Shown in pieces: positions 48,676-57,988 of a DNA stretch of 64,000 bases. This stretch comes from Haloterrigena gelatinilytica (lineage in GTDB: Archaea; Halobacteriota; Halobacteria; Halobacteriales; Natrialbaceae): assembly GCF_013342145.1 (NCBI RefSeq), contig NZ_JABUQZ010000001.1:496001-560000 (forward strand), in the 5' to 3' direction. The notes under the pieces are model-generated. The model ran no database searches. It saw only the letters and a list, made by a program, of their open reading frames with translations, and was not told where the DNA came from. The translations under genes and the position numbers were made by a program. How positions within the stretch are numbered: the stretch's first letter is position 1; every line of letters starts with the position of its first letter.

Positions 48676-50610
48676 ATGAGTACTGTAGAGCAGCAACTCG
48701 ACGATCTGAAAGCAGAGATCACGAGCGAGTTACCGAGCGATATCTCGGTCTCCTCGGTGAAATACGAAGGCCCCGAAGTGGTGGTCTACACGCGCGATCC
48801 GAAGAAGTTCGCCCAACAGGGCGATCTCATCCGGCAACTCGCGAGCAAACTTCGCAAGCGCATCACCGTCCGCCCCGACCCGAGCGTTCTCTCGCGACCC
48901 GAAGAGGCCCGCGAGGAGATCATGAGCGTCATCCCCGAAGAGGCCGGCGTCACGGACCTCGACTTCCACGCCGACACCGGCGAGGTCGTCATCGAGGCCG
49001 AAAAGCCGGGCATGGTCATCGGCCGCCACGGCTCGACGCTCCGCGAGATCACCAAAAACGTCGGCTGGACGCCCGAGGTCGTCCGCACGCCGCCGATCGA
49101 ATCCTCGACCGTCTCGAACGTCCGTAGCTTCCTCAAACAGGAACGCGACGAGCGACGGGACATCTTAGAGAAGGTCGGCCGACAGATCCACCGCGAGGAG
49201 ATGTCCGACGACGAGTACGTCCGCATCACGACGCTGGGCTGCTGTCGCGAGGTCGGCCGGGCCTCGTTCATCCTCTCGACGCCCGAAACCCGGATCCTCA
49301 TCGACTGCGGCGACAAACCCGGCGCCGAGGGCGAAGTGCCCTACCTCCACGCGCCGGAGGCGCTCGGCGCCGGTCCGCAGACGATCGACGCCGTCGTCCT
49401 CACCCACGCCCACCTCGACCACTCCGCGCTGATCCCGCTCCTGTTTAAGTACGGCTACGACGGGCCGATCTACTGCACGGAACCCACCCGGGACCTGATG
49501 GGCCTGTTGACGCTGGACTACCTGGACGTCGCCGCCAAGGAGGGACGCGCCCCGCCGTACGAGTCCGAGCAGGTCCGCGAGGCGATCAAACACTGCATCC
49601 CGCTCGAGTACGGCGACGTCACGGACATCGCGCCGGACGTCAAACTCACCTTCCACAACGCCGGCCACATCCTCGGCTCGGCCGTCTCGCACTTCCACAT
49701 CGGCGACGGCCTCTACAACGTCGCGTTCTCCGGCGACATCCACTACGAGGACACCCGCCTGTTCAACGGCGCGACGAACGACTTCCCGCGCGTCGAGACG
49801 CTGGTGATGGAGTCGACCTACGGCGGTCGCAACGACTATCAGACCGACCAGGAGGACTCCGAGGAGAAGCTCAAGGAGGTCATCAACGAGACCTACGAGG
49901 AGGGCGGCAAGGTGCTCATCCCGGCGTTCGCCGTCGGTCGCTCCCAGGAGATCATGCTCGTCCTGGAGGAGGCGATGCGCGAGGGCGAGATCCCCTCGAT
50001 GCCCGTCCACTTGGACGGGATGATCTGGGAGGCGACGGCCATCCACACCACGTATCCCGAGTACCTGCGGGACGACCTCCGGGACCGCATCTTCCACGAG
50101 GACGAGAACCCCTTCCTCGCCGACGAGTTCAACCACATCGACGGCGGCGAGGAGGAGCGCCAGGACGTCGCCGACGGCGAGCCCTGTATCATCCTCTCGA
50201 CGTCCGGGATGGTCACCGGCGGTCCGATCATGTCCTGGCTCTCCCACATCGGCCCCGACCCGGACTCGACGATGGTCTTCGTCGGCTACCAGGCCCAGGG
50301 GACTCTCGGGCGGCGCATCCAGAACGGCTGGGACGAGATTCCGACCAGCGAAGTCGGCGCCATGGGCAACGGCGGCGGCCGCGGCACCCTCGATCTGAAC
50401 GTCGACGTCGAGACCGTCGACGGCTTCTCCGGCCACGCCGACCGCGCCGGCCTCGAGAACTTCGTCAAGACGATGAACCCGCGCCCCGAAAAGGTGCTCT
50501 GCGTCCACGGCGACGAGCGGTCGACGCAGGACCTCTCCTCGGCGCTGTACCACAACTACGACATGCGGACGTTCGCGCCGAAGAACCTCGAGACCTTCCG
50601 CTTCCTGTAG
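48676..50610 (+). CDS. fttA: Transcription termination factor FttA (aCPSF1), KH-MBL-beta-CASP nuclease
   Basis: This is a 644-residue RNase. The N-terminal KH-type region has GMVIGRHGSTLREI (about residues 112-126). The metallo-beta-lactamase core shows HAHLDHS (244-250) and the later zinc histidines in NAGHILGSAVSHFH. The beta-CASP part includes ESTYGGRN, IPAFAVGRSQE, TSGMVTGGP and HGDERST. FttA cleaves nascent RNA and releases RNA polymerase, stimulated by Spt4/Spt5. Three perfect hairpins start 11 bases after its stop. Confidence 0.95.
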   Translation: MSTVEQQLDDLKAEITSELPSDISVSSVKYEGPEVVVYTRDPKKFAQQGDLIRQLASKLRKRITVRPDPSVLSRPEEAREEIMSVIPEEAGVTDLDFHADTGEVVIEAEKPGMVIGRHGSTLREITKNVGWTPEVVRTPPIESSTVSNVRSFLKQERDERRDILEKVGRQIHREEMSDDEYVRITTLGCCREVGRASFILSTPETRILIDCGDKPGAEGEVPYLHAPEALGAGPQTIDAVVLTHAHLDHSALIPLLFKYGYDGPIYCTEPTRDLMGLLTLDYLDVAAKEGRAPPYESEQVREAIKHCIPLEYGDVTDIAPDVKLTFHNAGHILGSAVSHFHIGDGLYNVAFSGDIHYEDTRLFNGATNDFPRVETLVMESTYGGRNDYQTDQEDSEEKLKEVINETYEEGGKVLIPAFAVGRSQEIMLVLEEAMREGEIPSMPVHLDGMIWEATAIHTTYPEYLRDDLRDRIFHEDENPFLADEFNHIDGGEEERQDVADGEPCIILSTSGMVTGGPIMSWLSHIGPDPDSTMVFVGYQAQGTLGRRIQNGWDEIPTSEVGAMGNGGGRGTLDLNVDVETVDGFSGHADRAGLENFVKTMNPRPEKVLCVHGDERSTQDLSSALYHNYDMRTFAPKNLETFRFL

Positions 50611-50620
50611 AAAAGCCCTC

Positions 50621-50765
50621 GCGGCCGCTTGGCAGCGGCCGCTCGCCCGTTTCATTTCCGCCAGGGACACAGGGCGCGGCGCGCGGATCCGCGCGCCGCG
50701 CGGTCAGCCTGCCCTTCCCCGCGACTCGAGCGCTCGCCTCGAACAAACGGCGAGCGCTCGAGTCG
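50621..50765 (+). repeat. Three perfect palindromes behind fttA
   Basis: The elements are 50621-50642 (9-bp stem, loop TGGC), 50674-50701 (a 28-base uninterrupted palindrome centred on GGATCC) and 50722-50765 (17-bp perfect stem, 10-base loop tcgaacaaac). They are compatible with 3'-end processing or termination structures; mechanism is inferred. Confidence 0.8.
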
Positions 50766-50875
50766 GCCGCCGCACTGCTACCGGCTGTTCTCGCGAGATT
50801 TCGGCGGCTGTTTCGGTTCAGTAACTCTCCTCGAGTCCGTCCGAATCGCAAGAAATCGTGAGCCGCGGGAGTCGA

Positions 50876-51679
50876 TCAGGAGAGCTGTTTCGAGAGCCAC
50901 TCGAGGTTCGTCGCGACGGTCGCCGCGACGATCGCGATGATCGAGATCAGGATGAGGAACGTCGAGACGACGCTCACCATCGGATCGAGCGATTGGCGCA
51001 GCGCCGTCCACGCGACGACCGGAATGGTCTCCGTGCTGTGACTCGAGAGGAACAGCGCCATCACGAACTCCTGAAGGCTGACGATGAAGGCGAGCAGGCC
51101 GCCGACGAAGATCCCGTGTTTGACGTTCGGGAGGACGGCGTAGACGAACGACTGGATCGGGCCGGCGCCGAGGTCCCGCGCGGCGTCGAGCAGCTGCCAG
51201 TCGAACCGGCTGAACACCGACCGCATCACGAAGTAGACGAGCGGCGTCGCCCACAGCGTGTGCGCGAGGATGATGCTCAGGAACGAGGCGTTCAGCCCGG
51301 CTCTGACGAAGTAGACGCGCATCGAGATCCCGAGGATGATCGGCGGGATCAGCAGCGGGACGAGGACGAGCGGCGCGAGCAGCTGTCCGGTCCGGCCGTC
51401 GTCGAGTTCGTGGCCGAAGGCCGCCGTGACGCCGAGAGTCGTCGCGACGACGGTCGTTCCGGCGCCCACGAGGAGGCTGTTGTCGAACGCCGACAGCCAG
51501 CGCGTCTCCTCGAAGAACGCCCGGTAGTGGACCAGCGAGTAGTTCTCCGGCGGGAAGAGCAGCTGTCCGGACGCCTCGAAGGAGGTCGCGACGACCACCG
51601 CGAGGGGCAACAGCATGAACGTCAGGATCGCCAGGTAGCCAGCGCGGAACGCGACGTTCTCGACGGTCTCTCTATGCAT
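50876..51679 (-). CDS. ABC transporter permease, PotC type
   Basis: This is a 267-residue permease of a spermidine/putrescine-type importer. It has six helices and the EAA-like loop DAARDLGAGPIQSFVYAVLP. The ATG at 51679 overlaps the last 8 bases of the upstream permease gene, tight coupling typical of transporter subunits. An upstream GTG at 51691 is less likely. It is the last gene of the four-gene leftward operon. Confidence 0.88.
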   Translation of the reverse strand: MHRETVENVAFRAGYLAILTFMLLPLAVVVATSFEASGQLLFPPENYSLVHYRAFFEETRWLSAFDNSLLVGAGTTVVATTLGVTAAFGHELDDGRTGQLLAPLVLVPLLIPPIILGISMRVYFVRAGLNASFLSIILAHTLWATPLVYFVMRSVFSRFDWQLLDAARDLGAGPIQSFVYAVLPNVKHGIFVGGLLAFIVSLQEFVMALFLSSHSTETIPVVAWTALRQSLDPMVSVVSTFLILISIIAIVAATVATNLEWLSKQLS

Positions 51680-52589
51680 ACTCGAACTCACCTCCGAAGC
51701 GGTTGAGCGTGACCGTGAGCACGCCGATGCTCGCGGCCATCAGGAGTAGCATGATCACCGCGTAGGCGGTCGCGATCTCCCACTGGAGGTTCGACAGCAA
51801 CCGCTTCTCGACTTCGATCGCGAAGGGGACCCGCTGGCTGGCGAGCAGCCCCGGCGCGGCGTAGGCGCCGACGCTCCAGGCGAAGGAGATCACCGTCGCG
51901 ACGATGATCCCCGGCATCGCCTGTGGCACGACGATCTCGAGGACCGAGCGCGGACGGCTCGCCCCGAGGTCGCGGGCCGCCTCGACGATTCCCCAGTCCA
52001 TCGTCGAGAGAACGCTGTAGATCGCCAGCACGGCGTAGGGGAGAACGATGTAGACCTGCCCGACGATCACGCCGATCGTCCCGGGGACGAACTGGATCGG
52101 CTCCGAAATGAGGTTCAGCGACAGGAGCAGGTCGTTGACCGTCCCGGTCGGCGAGAGCAGGGGTCTGAACGCGTACGTCTTGACGACGAGGGTCGTCAGC
52201 AGCGGCAAGATCACCGAGAACAGCAGCGCCGACTTGATCGCGCCCTCGGCTCGCCAGATCGCGTAGGCGTAGAACACCGCGATCGAGACGGTGATCGCCG
52301 TGGCGATCAGTCCCAGCTTGAACGAGTAGAGGATCGCGTCCAGCAGAACACCGGAAGAGAACACTTCCGCGTACCCCTCCAGCGACCAGGTCCCCGCGGC
52401 GTATCGGAGGTCCGTCGAGCCCGACGTGAAGCTGATCCGCAGGAGGATCAGAAACGGCGCCACGAACAGCAGCAACTCGAAGACGAGCAGCGGCGCCATC
52501 AGCAGCAGGGCCCGCTTCGATCGCGATCGCTCCCGGAGCGGCTCCCAGACGCGAGCGATCGGCGACGGCAGCGACGAGTGTCCCGACAT
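51672..52589 (-). CDS. ABC transporter permease, PotB type
   Basis: This is a 305-residue permease with six helices. The EAA-like loop is EAARDLGASRPRSVLEIVVP. A long basic N-terminal arm (REPLRERSRSKR) precedes the first helix. It pairs with the PotC-type protein. Its ATG follows the ATPase stop region by only 2 bases, so all parts are co-transcribed. Substrate class (polyamine, thiamine or another small cation) is inferred from the subunit types only. Confidence 0.88.
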   Translation of the reverse strand: MSGHSSLPSPIARVWEPLRERSRSKRALLLMAPLLVFELLLFVAPFLILLRISFTSGSTDLRYAAGTWSLEGYAEVFSSGVLLDAILYSFKLGLIATAITVSIAVFYAYAIWRAEGAIKSALLFSVILPLLTTLVVKTYAFRPLLSPTGTVNDLLLSLNLISEPIQFVPGTIGVIVGQVYIVLPYAVLAIYSVLSTMDWGIVEAARDLGASRPRSVLEIVVPQAMPGIIVATVISFAWSVGAYAAPGLLASQRVPFAIEVEKRLLSNLQWEIATAYAVIMLLLMAASIGVLTVTLNRFGGEFEYA

Positions 52590-52591
52590 CG

Positions 52592-53731
52592 TTACAGATC
52601 GACCCTCGAGCCGTCGTCGCGGAACGCGAGGACGTCCGCGCCGTCCCAGCTGATCCGGATCTCGTCGCCGGCTTCGAACTCGCCCGCGTCCGAGACGGTG
52701 CGTTCGGCGAACACCGACGTCCCCTCGATTCCGACGGAGTAGCGAACCGTCGAGCCGCGGTAGAGCACGCTCTCGACGGTCCCGACGACGGAGTTCGTCG
52801 TGCTCCCGTCGGTTCGAACGGGCCGAGCGGTCTCGTCGGACTCGAGCCCCGAATCCGCCGACTCGATCGAGAGGGCCTCCGGTCGAAGCGACAGGGACAC
52901 CGCATCGCCCGCAGCGAGCGCGTCGGGATTCGCCGTCGGCACGACGACCTCCCGGCCCAGTTCCGTTTCGACGCGGACGGCGTCCGGGGAGGTCCGGTCG
53001 ACCGTCCCCTCGACGAAGTTCGTATCACCGAGGAAGCCCTCGATAAAGCGGTTCTTCGGGTTCTGATAGACCTCGTTCGGCTCGCCGACCTGGACGAGAT
53101 TTCCGTCGGCCATGATGCCGATCCGATCGGCGAGCGTGAAGGCCTCGTCCTGGTCGTGGGTGACGTGGACGAACGTCTCCTCGAGTTCCGCGTGAATCTC
53201 CCGGAGTTCGATCTGCATGTCCTCGCTGAGCCGCTTGTCGAGGTTCGACAGCGGCTCGTCGAGCAGCAACACGTCGGGGTTGACCGCCAGCGAGCGCGCG
53301 AGCGCGACCCGCTGTTTCTGCCCGCCGCTCAGGTTCATCGGGTCGTCGTCGGCGTGGTCGGCCATTCGAACGCGCTCGAGCATCTCTCGGGCCCGTTCGC
53401 GGCGTTCCTCCTTGCCGACGCCCTGCATCTTCAGTCCGAAGGCGACGTTCTCGAGGACCGTCTTGTGGGGGAACAGCGCCCAGTCCTGGAACACCGTCGC
53501 AGTGGTGCGTTCGTAGGCGGGCCGGTCGGTCACGTCCTCGCCGTCGATGCGGATCTCGCCGTCGGTCGGCGTCTCGAGGCCGGCGAGCATCCGCAGCGTC
53601 GTGGACTTGCCGCTGCCGCTGGGCCCGAGCAGACACAGCAGTTCGCCGTCGTCAATCGTCACCGAGACGTCTTCGACGGCGAGTTCGGTTCCGTACCGTT
53701 TCTCGAGTCCGTCAAGCGTAATTTCAGACAT
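52592..53731 (-). CDS. ABC transporter ATPase, PotA type
   Basis: This is a 379-residue ATPase. It shows Walker A (GPSGSGKSTT), Q-loop (FQDWALFPH), signature (LSGGQKQRV), Walker B (DVLLLDEPLSNLD) and H-loop (THDQDEAF), followed by a C-terminal TOBE-type domain. The start at 53731 (MSEITLDGL) is preferred over a longer frame overlapping the binding protein gene. It lies 10 bases after that gene's stop and 2 bases before the PotB-type gene. Confidence 0.9.
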   Translation of the reverse strand: MSEITLDGLEKRYGTELAVEDVSVTIDDGELLCLLGPSGSGKSTTLRMLAGLETPTDGEIRIDGEDVTDRPAYERTTATVFQDWALFPHKTVLENVAFGLKMQGVGKEERRERAREMLERVRMADHADDDPMNLSGGQKQRVALARSLAVNPDVLLLDEPLSNLDKRLSEDMQIELREIHAELEETFVHVTHDQDEAFTLADRIGIMADGNLVQVGEPNEVYQNPKNRFIEGFLGDTNFVEGTVDRTSPDAVRVETELGREVVVPTANPDALAAGDAVSLSLRPEALSIESADSGLESDETARPVRTDGSTTNSVVGTVESVLYRGSTVRYSVGIEGTSVFAERTVSDAGEFEAGDEIRISWDGADVLAFRDDGSRVDL

Positions 53732-53741
53732 GGTGTGGTCG

Positions 53742-54911
53742 TCAGGAATTCCGCATCGCGGAGAACTCGTCGGAGAGGTCGCCGCTGTGTTCGGCGAGGA
53801 ACTCCCAGTCGGGGAAGGCGATGTTCGACGCCTCCTCGCTGTCGCTCGGCAGATCGTCCGCGAGGTCGCCGGCGTACTCGGTGTTCTCGTTACAGAACAG
53901 GGTCGGCATCTCCTCGGACCACGCCGTCTGGACCTCCGCGTCCATGAGGAAGTTGATGAACTCCTCGGCCCGGTCGCGTTTGTCGGTGCCCTTGACGACA
54001 CACCAGTGGTTCAGGTAGCCGGTCGTCTGCTCCGGCATCGTGTGAGTCAGCCCCTCGTAGTCGTCGATGTCGTACGCCGTCTGCTCGTAGTACCACTGGG
54101 CGACGTCGATGATGTCGTCCTGGAAGGCCTGCCAGACGTCCTGTCCGGACTCCGCCCAGCTCTCGATCGGCCAGTTCCGGACGGTCTCGAGGACGTCGTC
54201 GTGGTGGTCGGCGTCGTGCATCTCCTCGCCGAGTTCCGCGTCGTCCATCCCGACGGCGGCGGCGTACATCGGGTACCACCAGAAGCCGGTGTCGACGCCG
54301 ACGCCGTTGCTCTCCGCGACGGCCGAGCCGGAGAGGTCGCTCCACGATTCGATCTCCGACTCCATCTCCTCGCGGTGGATGATGGTACAGGGGGCGCCGT
54401 CGACCGGCATCCCGTACTCCGTGGTTCGAAAGTCCGCGTAGTAATCGATGAGTTCGTCGGCGTTGGGGACGTTCTCCGTCCTGATCTCGTGGAAGAGATC
54501 GTCCTGTCTGCCGTAGTAGTAGAAGTTCCCTTCCGTGATGGTGACGTCGTAGGGCGGATCGTCGTCCGCCGCCGTCTGAATGTCGGTGAGGATGTCGCCC
54601 CAACCGGGTTCGATCTGAATCTCCGCGTCGAACTCGTCCTCGTATCTCGGGACGACCGCTTCTTCGAATCGGTCGGCGTAGTTCCCGCTCCAGACGCTGA
54701 CGCGAAGCGGATCGCCGCTCCCGCTCGAGAGCAGTTCGGTACAGCCGGCGAGGGCGGTCGCCGACCCGACCGCTGTCGCAGACAGCAGGCGGCGACGTGA
54801 GACAGAAGAACCCGCGGCGTCAGTCACTGATTCACTCGTACTTTCGCTCGTCTCTGCAACCCGATCAGGGTCTGCAGCCATTGGTACCCCGGTCATCGCT
54901 GATGCCGACAT
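53742..54911 (-). CDS. ABC solute-binding lipoprotein, PotD type
   Basis: This is a 389-residue lipoprotein. An unusually long polar N-region of about 37 residues precedes the Tat motif (SRRRLLSATA) and lipobox (LAGC). The mature protein is a periplasmic-type II binding protein (VSVWSGNYADRFEE, EGNFYYYGRQDD, DGAPCTIIH). It should capture the substrate outside the cell for the PotB/C-type channel. ATGs at 54896 and 54881 are alternative starts that shorten the N-region. A TATA-like GACTTTATG near 54908-54916 would fit the last of these. Confidence 0.85.
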   Translation of the reverse strand: MSASAMTGVPMAADPDRVAETSESTSESVTDAAGSSVSRRRLLSATAVGSATALAGCTELLSSGSGDPLRVSVWSGNYADRFEEAVVPRYEDEFDAEIQIEPGWGDILTDIQTAADDDPPYDVTITEGNFYYYGRQDDLFHEIRTENVPNADELIDYYADFRTTEYGMPVDGAPCTIIHREEMESEIESWSDLSGSAVAESNGVGVDTGFWWYPMYAAAVGMDDAELGEEMHDADHHDDVLETVRNWPIESWAESGQDVWQAFQDDIIDVAQWYYEQTAYDIDDYEGLTHTMPEQTTGYLNHWCVVKGTDKRDRAEEFINFLMDAEVQTAWSEEMPTLFCNENTEYAGDLADDLPSDSEEASNIAFPDWEFLAEHSGDLSDEFSAMRNS

Positions 54912-55038
54912 AAAGTCGTTGTGGACTCGGTGGAACGTTTCAAATAGCTACCAGTTTCGGCTGCGACCGGTTCGATAGCGAGTCGTTCGTCGCCGCTCAC
55001 ACGTCGGTAGTCGGGCGGAGTCGAAGTCGTGCTCGCGG

Positions 55039-55341
55039 TCAACCGTCGCCATCGTCGCCACTCCCGTTGTCCCCATCGGTATCGGTCCCGTCGGCGGCTT
55101 CGTCGCCGCTATCGTCCGCGTCGGCGTTCGATTCGTCGGCACCCTTCCAGACACGAATCCGATACCCGACGTAGCCGGGAATCAACAGGAGGTAGATGGC
55201 GACGGCGGCCATTGTCATCGTCGACCGACCCAGGACGGCGACCGCTACCCACAACGTGACGCCGAGCCCCAGCAGGACCTCGAACGACAGGTTCGACGCC
55301 TCCTCGAACGGCGCCTCGAGGAACGGCTCGAGATCGACCAC
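55039..55341 (-). CDS. Small membrane protein coupled to trkH
   Basis: This is a 100-residue protein starting at a GTG that directly follows the trkH stop codon, with no base between. An amphipathic start (LEPFLEAPFEEASNLS) leads into two hydrophobic helices (VLLGLGVTLWVAVAVLG, TMAAVAIYLLLIPGY). The C-terminal third is a disordered Asp/Gly-rich tail. The position suggests an accessory partner of the potassium channel subunit, which is inference. Confidence 0.7.
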   Translation of the reverse strand: MVDLEPFLEAPFEEASNLSFEVLLGLGVTLWVAVAVLGRSTMTMAAVAIYLLLIPGYVGYRIRVWKGADESNADADDSGDEAADGTDTDGDNGSGDDGDG

Positions 55342-56847
55342 TCAGCTCACCTCCTCGTACAGGAGCTGGCCCGTAACGAGCACGGGGACGATCTCGAGGC
55401 GGCCGATCCACATCGCAAACACGAGCGTGACCTTGAGCGAGGCGGGTATCGTTGCGTCGACGATGCCGGCGCTCAGGCCGACGTTGCTCTGGACGCTGGC
55501 GACTTCGAAGAGGACGTTCGCGGTCGCGTACCCGTTCGGGAGGACGAGCAGGGCGACGAGGCTCGTCACGAACAGCAGACCGAACCAGAGCACGGCGATA
55601 ATCGCGGCGGTGTCGAACGCCGCCGACGCGCCGCCGGCGGTATCGGCCGTCGACTCGGACGGGTCGTAGACGTCCATCCCGTGTTCCGGCGCATCGAGCA
55701 GGAGCCGGCGAACGCGAACGATCTTGACGCCACCCGCGGTCGAGCCGGCCGCACCGCCGACGATCATCGAGAGCGTAACGGCTAACAATCCCGGCGCGGC
55801 CCACGAGCCGCCGAGTCCGGTATCCGTCTGGAACCCGGTACAGGTCAGCCCCGAAACGAGCTGGAACGTGCCGTAACGGACCGACGCGGCGGCGGTCGGG
55901 TACGAGACCGTGGCGAGCAGAACGCCGACGGTGAGGGCCGTTCCGACCGCCAGCGCGCCGAACAGCCACGTCGTCTGGGCGTCCCCCCAGATCCTGTCGA
56001 GGTCGCCGCGAAAGAGGAAGAAGAGGAGGCTGAAGGAGACGGCGCCAACGGTCATGACGGGCAGCAGGGCCGCCTCGAGTACCGGATCGCCGTACGATTC
56101 GATGCTCGAGGCGGTGATCGTGAAGCCGCCGGTCGTGACGCCGGTCATCGCGTGGTTGAGCGCCGCCCAGGGTGTCATGCCGACCAGCCACAGCCAGCAG
56201 GCGCTCGCGACGGTCAGCAGGGCGAGCAGCCACCACAGCGCCGCGGCAGTGCCGGCGGTCGTCGACCGGATCGACTCCGTCGGGGCCATATTGCCGTGGA
56301 CCGCCGAGAACGAGTCGCTCTCCTCGCTGCTGACGAACGCCGCCGCGAGGACGACGACGCCGATGCCGCCGACCCACTGAATCAGCGAGCGCCACCACTG
56401 CAGACTCCGCGGCAGTTGGCCGGGGTCGGACGCCATGCTAAATCCCGTCCCCGTGACGCCGCTCATTCCTTCGAAGACCGCATCGACCGGCGCGAGAAAG
56501 GTCGCGAGCGAGACCGTCATCTCCGGTGCGGCCAGCATCGGCGGCTGGAGGCGAACCGTCCAGGCGACCAGCAACAGCGGCAGCGCGCTCAGGAGGCCGG
56601 CGACGAACCAGCCGACGGAGACGGTGATCACTCCCGCCGACATGCCGTCGACTTCGTCGGGCGCGTCGAAGACGGCCTCGAGACCGCGGCCGAGACCGGC
56701 GGCCACCACCGCGGTGAGCAGAAACGCTGGAATCGCGTAGAACTCGCGCCAGCCGACCGCGACGACGATCGAGAGCGCCGGCAGGAAGGCGTAGACCTTG
56801 ACGAGCGTCCCGAAGTCGTAGAGCGCGCGACGAAGTGTTTCGTCCAT
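55342..56847 (-). CDS. trkH: TrkH-family potassium transport subunit
   Basis: This is a 501-residue membrane protein with the four repeated helix-pore-helix units of the Trk/Ktr/HKT group. Pore-loop glycines occur in GVTGTGFSM, GVTTGGFTI, GLTCTGFQTD and DVASVQSNVGLS. The first three fit the selectivity filter, and the fourth is looser. It imports K+, the main compatible solute cation of haloarchaea, usually with a separate TrkA ring protein that is not in this window. The small gene downstream starts at its stop codon. Confidence 0.9.
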   Translation of the reverse strand: MDETLRRALYDFGTLVKVYAFLPALSIVVAVGWREFYAIPAFLLTAVVAAGLGRGLEAVFDAPDEVDGMSAGVITVSVGWFVAGLLSALPLLLVAWTVRLQPPMLAAPEMTVSLATFLAPVDAVFEGMSGVTGTGFSMASDPGQLPRSLQWWRSLIQWVGGIGVVVLAAAFVSSEESDSFSAVHGNMAPTESIRSTTAGTAAALWWLLALLTVASACWLWLVGMTPWAALNHAMTGVTTGGFTITASSIESYGDPVLEAALLPVMTVGAVSFSLLFFLFRGDLDRIWGDAQTTWLFGALAVGTALTVGVLLATVSYPTAAASVRYGTFQLVSGLTCTGFQTDTGLGGSWAAPGLLAVTLSMIVGGAAGSTAGGVKIVRVRRLLLDAPEHGMDVYDPSESTADTAGGASAAFDTAAIIAVLWFGLLFVTSLVALLVLPNGYATANVLFEVASVQSNVGLSAGIVDATIPASLKVTLVFAMWIGRLEIVPVLVTGQLLYEEVS

Positions 56848-57166
56848 CGTGGGAGACTGCAGGATGAAATCGCTCGGCAGTACGCTGAGAGCGAGAAAAA
56901 GAATTCGACCGGGATACGCAGGCGATGCGTCGAGGCGACGCGCCGCCGGCCGGTCAGTCGTCCGTCTCCGCGGGACGGTCCCCTTCCCGGCCGCTTTCGT
57001 GGACGAGCCGAACGGCCTCGGGATAGCCGACCCACTCGAGCGGCGACGGGCTCCGATACTCCGTTCCCTGACCGTAGGGAACCGGGAGTCGTAGGCCTTA
57101 TACTCGCGATGAAAACCCGAATTCGGGGCGAGTAGCGATCCGGACGCGGGCCGCGGACGCTTCGAC
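56848..57166. other. Gap between trkH and nth
   Basis: Apart from the startless small frame at 56954-57088 and a TATA-like GAGTATAAGG on the minus strand (57096-57105), no feature was seen. Confidence 0.4.
56954..57088 (-). pseudogene. Small coding-like frame without a standard start
   Basis: The minus-strand frame reads PYGQGTEYRSPSPLEWVG, then YPEAVRLVHESGREG and ends in ETDD. This composition is typical of haloarchaeal proteins, unlike the Arg-rich shadows in other frames. A TATA-like element lies just upstream. However, there is no ATG, GTG or TTG between the preceding in-frame stop and the coding part. It may be a decayed gene, one with a non-standard start, or one with a base error. 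Confidence 0.4.
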
Positions 57167-57988
57167 TCAGTCGCTCGCTTCGGGGGCGTCGGCCGGATCG
57201 ACGACCTCGCCCGTCGCGGGGTAGACGCCCACCTGCTCGCACAGATCGGCCATCGGGCAGGCGTCGGGATCCTCGAGGCAGGCCGGCTTGCGCGCCGTGC
57301 AGTACTCGCGGCCGAACTGGATCGTCGCGGTGTGGCCGAATCCGCACTTGGCGGCGGGCACCTCGCGCTCGAGCACCGCGCGAACGCCCTCGTGGTCGGC
57401 GTCGGCCGGCGCGATGCCCGTGCGGCGGTAGATCCGGTGGACGTGGGTGTCGACGGGGAAGACGCCGCCGCGACCGCCCGCGAACAGCAGGACGCAGTCG
57501 GCGGTCTTCGGGCCGACGCCGCGAACCGAGAGGAGCGTCTCCCGGACCGCGGCGGGCTCCTCGTCCCTGACGAACGCGTCGAACGCCGCGGCGGAGCCGA
57601 ACTCCTCGAGGACCCACTCGGCGGTCCTGATCAGCACCTCCGATTTTTGGTTGTAGAGGCCCGCGGAGCTGATCGTCTCCGCGAGGCGCGACTGTTCAGC
57701 GTCTGCGAGCGACTCGGCGAGGTCGACATCGGGACCGTCATACCTGTCGATCAGCGCGTCGTGGGCCGGCTGGCTCGCCTTGTCGCTGGTGTTCTGGCTC
57801 AGGATCGTGCGGACGAGGCACGTGAAGGCGTCCTGGCCGCCGTACGTTTTCTGCCAGTACAGTTCTCCGAGTCGGTCGACGACTTCCTCCGCTCGGGTGT
57901 CGGCCGTCGCCGGGTCGAACTCGGCCGCGGCGCCGCCGCCCTCGACGCCGCCGCTGATGTTGACGGCGGGTTCGTCGTCGTCGCTCAT
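57167..57988 (-). CDS. nth: Endonuclease III (HhH-GPD DNA glycosylase)
   Basis: This is a 273-residue glycosylase/AP lyase for oxidised pyrimidines. It has LSQNTSDKAS, the helix-hairpin-helix LSVRGVGPKTADCVLL with the catalytic lysine, and FPVDTHVHRIYRR with the catalytic Asp. The C-terminal cysteines CTARKPAC, CPMADLC and one between fit an iron-sulfur cluster, although the middle spacing is longer than usual (C-x6-C-x6-C-x5-C). The ATG at 57988 is chosen over an upstream extension lacking similarity. Confidence 0.9.
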   Translation of the reverse strand: MSDDDEPAVNISGGVEGGGAAAEFDPATADTRAEEVVDRLGELYWQKTYGGQDAFTCLVRTILSQNTSDKASQPAHDALIDRYDGPDVDLAESLADAEQSRLAETISSAGLYNQKSEVLIRTAEWVLEEFGSAAAFDAFVRDEEPAAVRETLLSVRGVGPKTADCVLLFAGGRGGVFPVDTHVHRIYRRTGIAPADADHEGVRAVLEREVPAAKCGFGHTATIQFGREYCTARKPACLEDPDACPMADLCEQVGVYPATGEVVDPADAPEASD

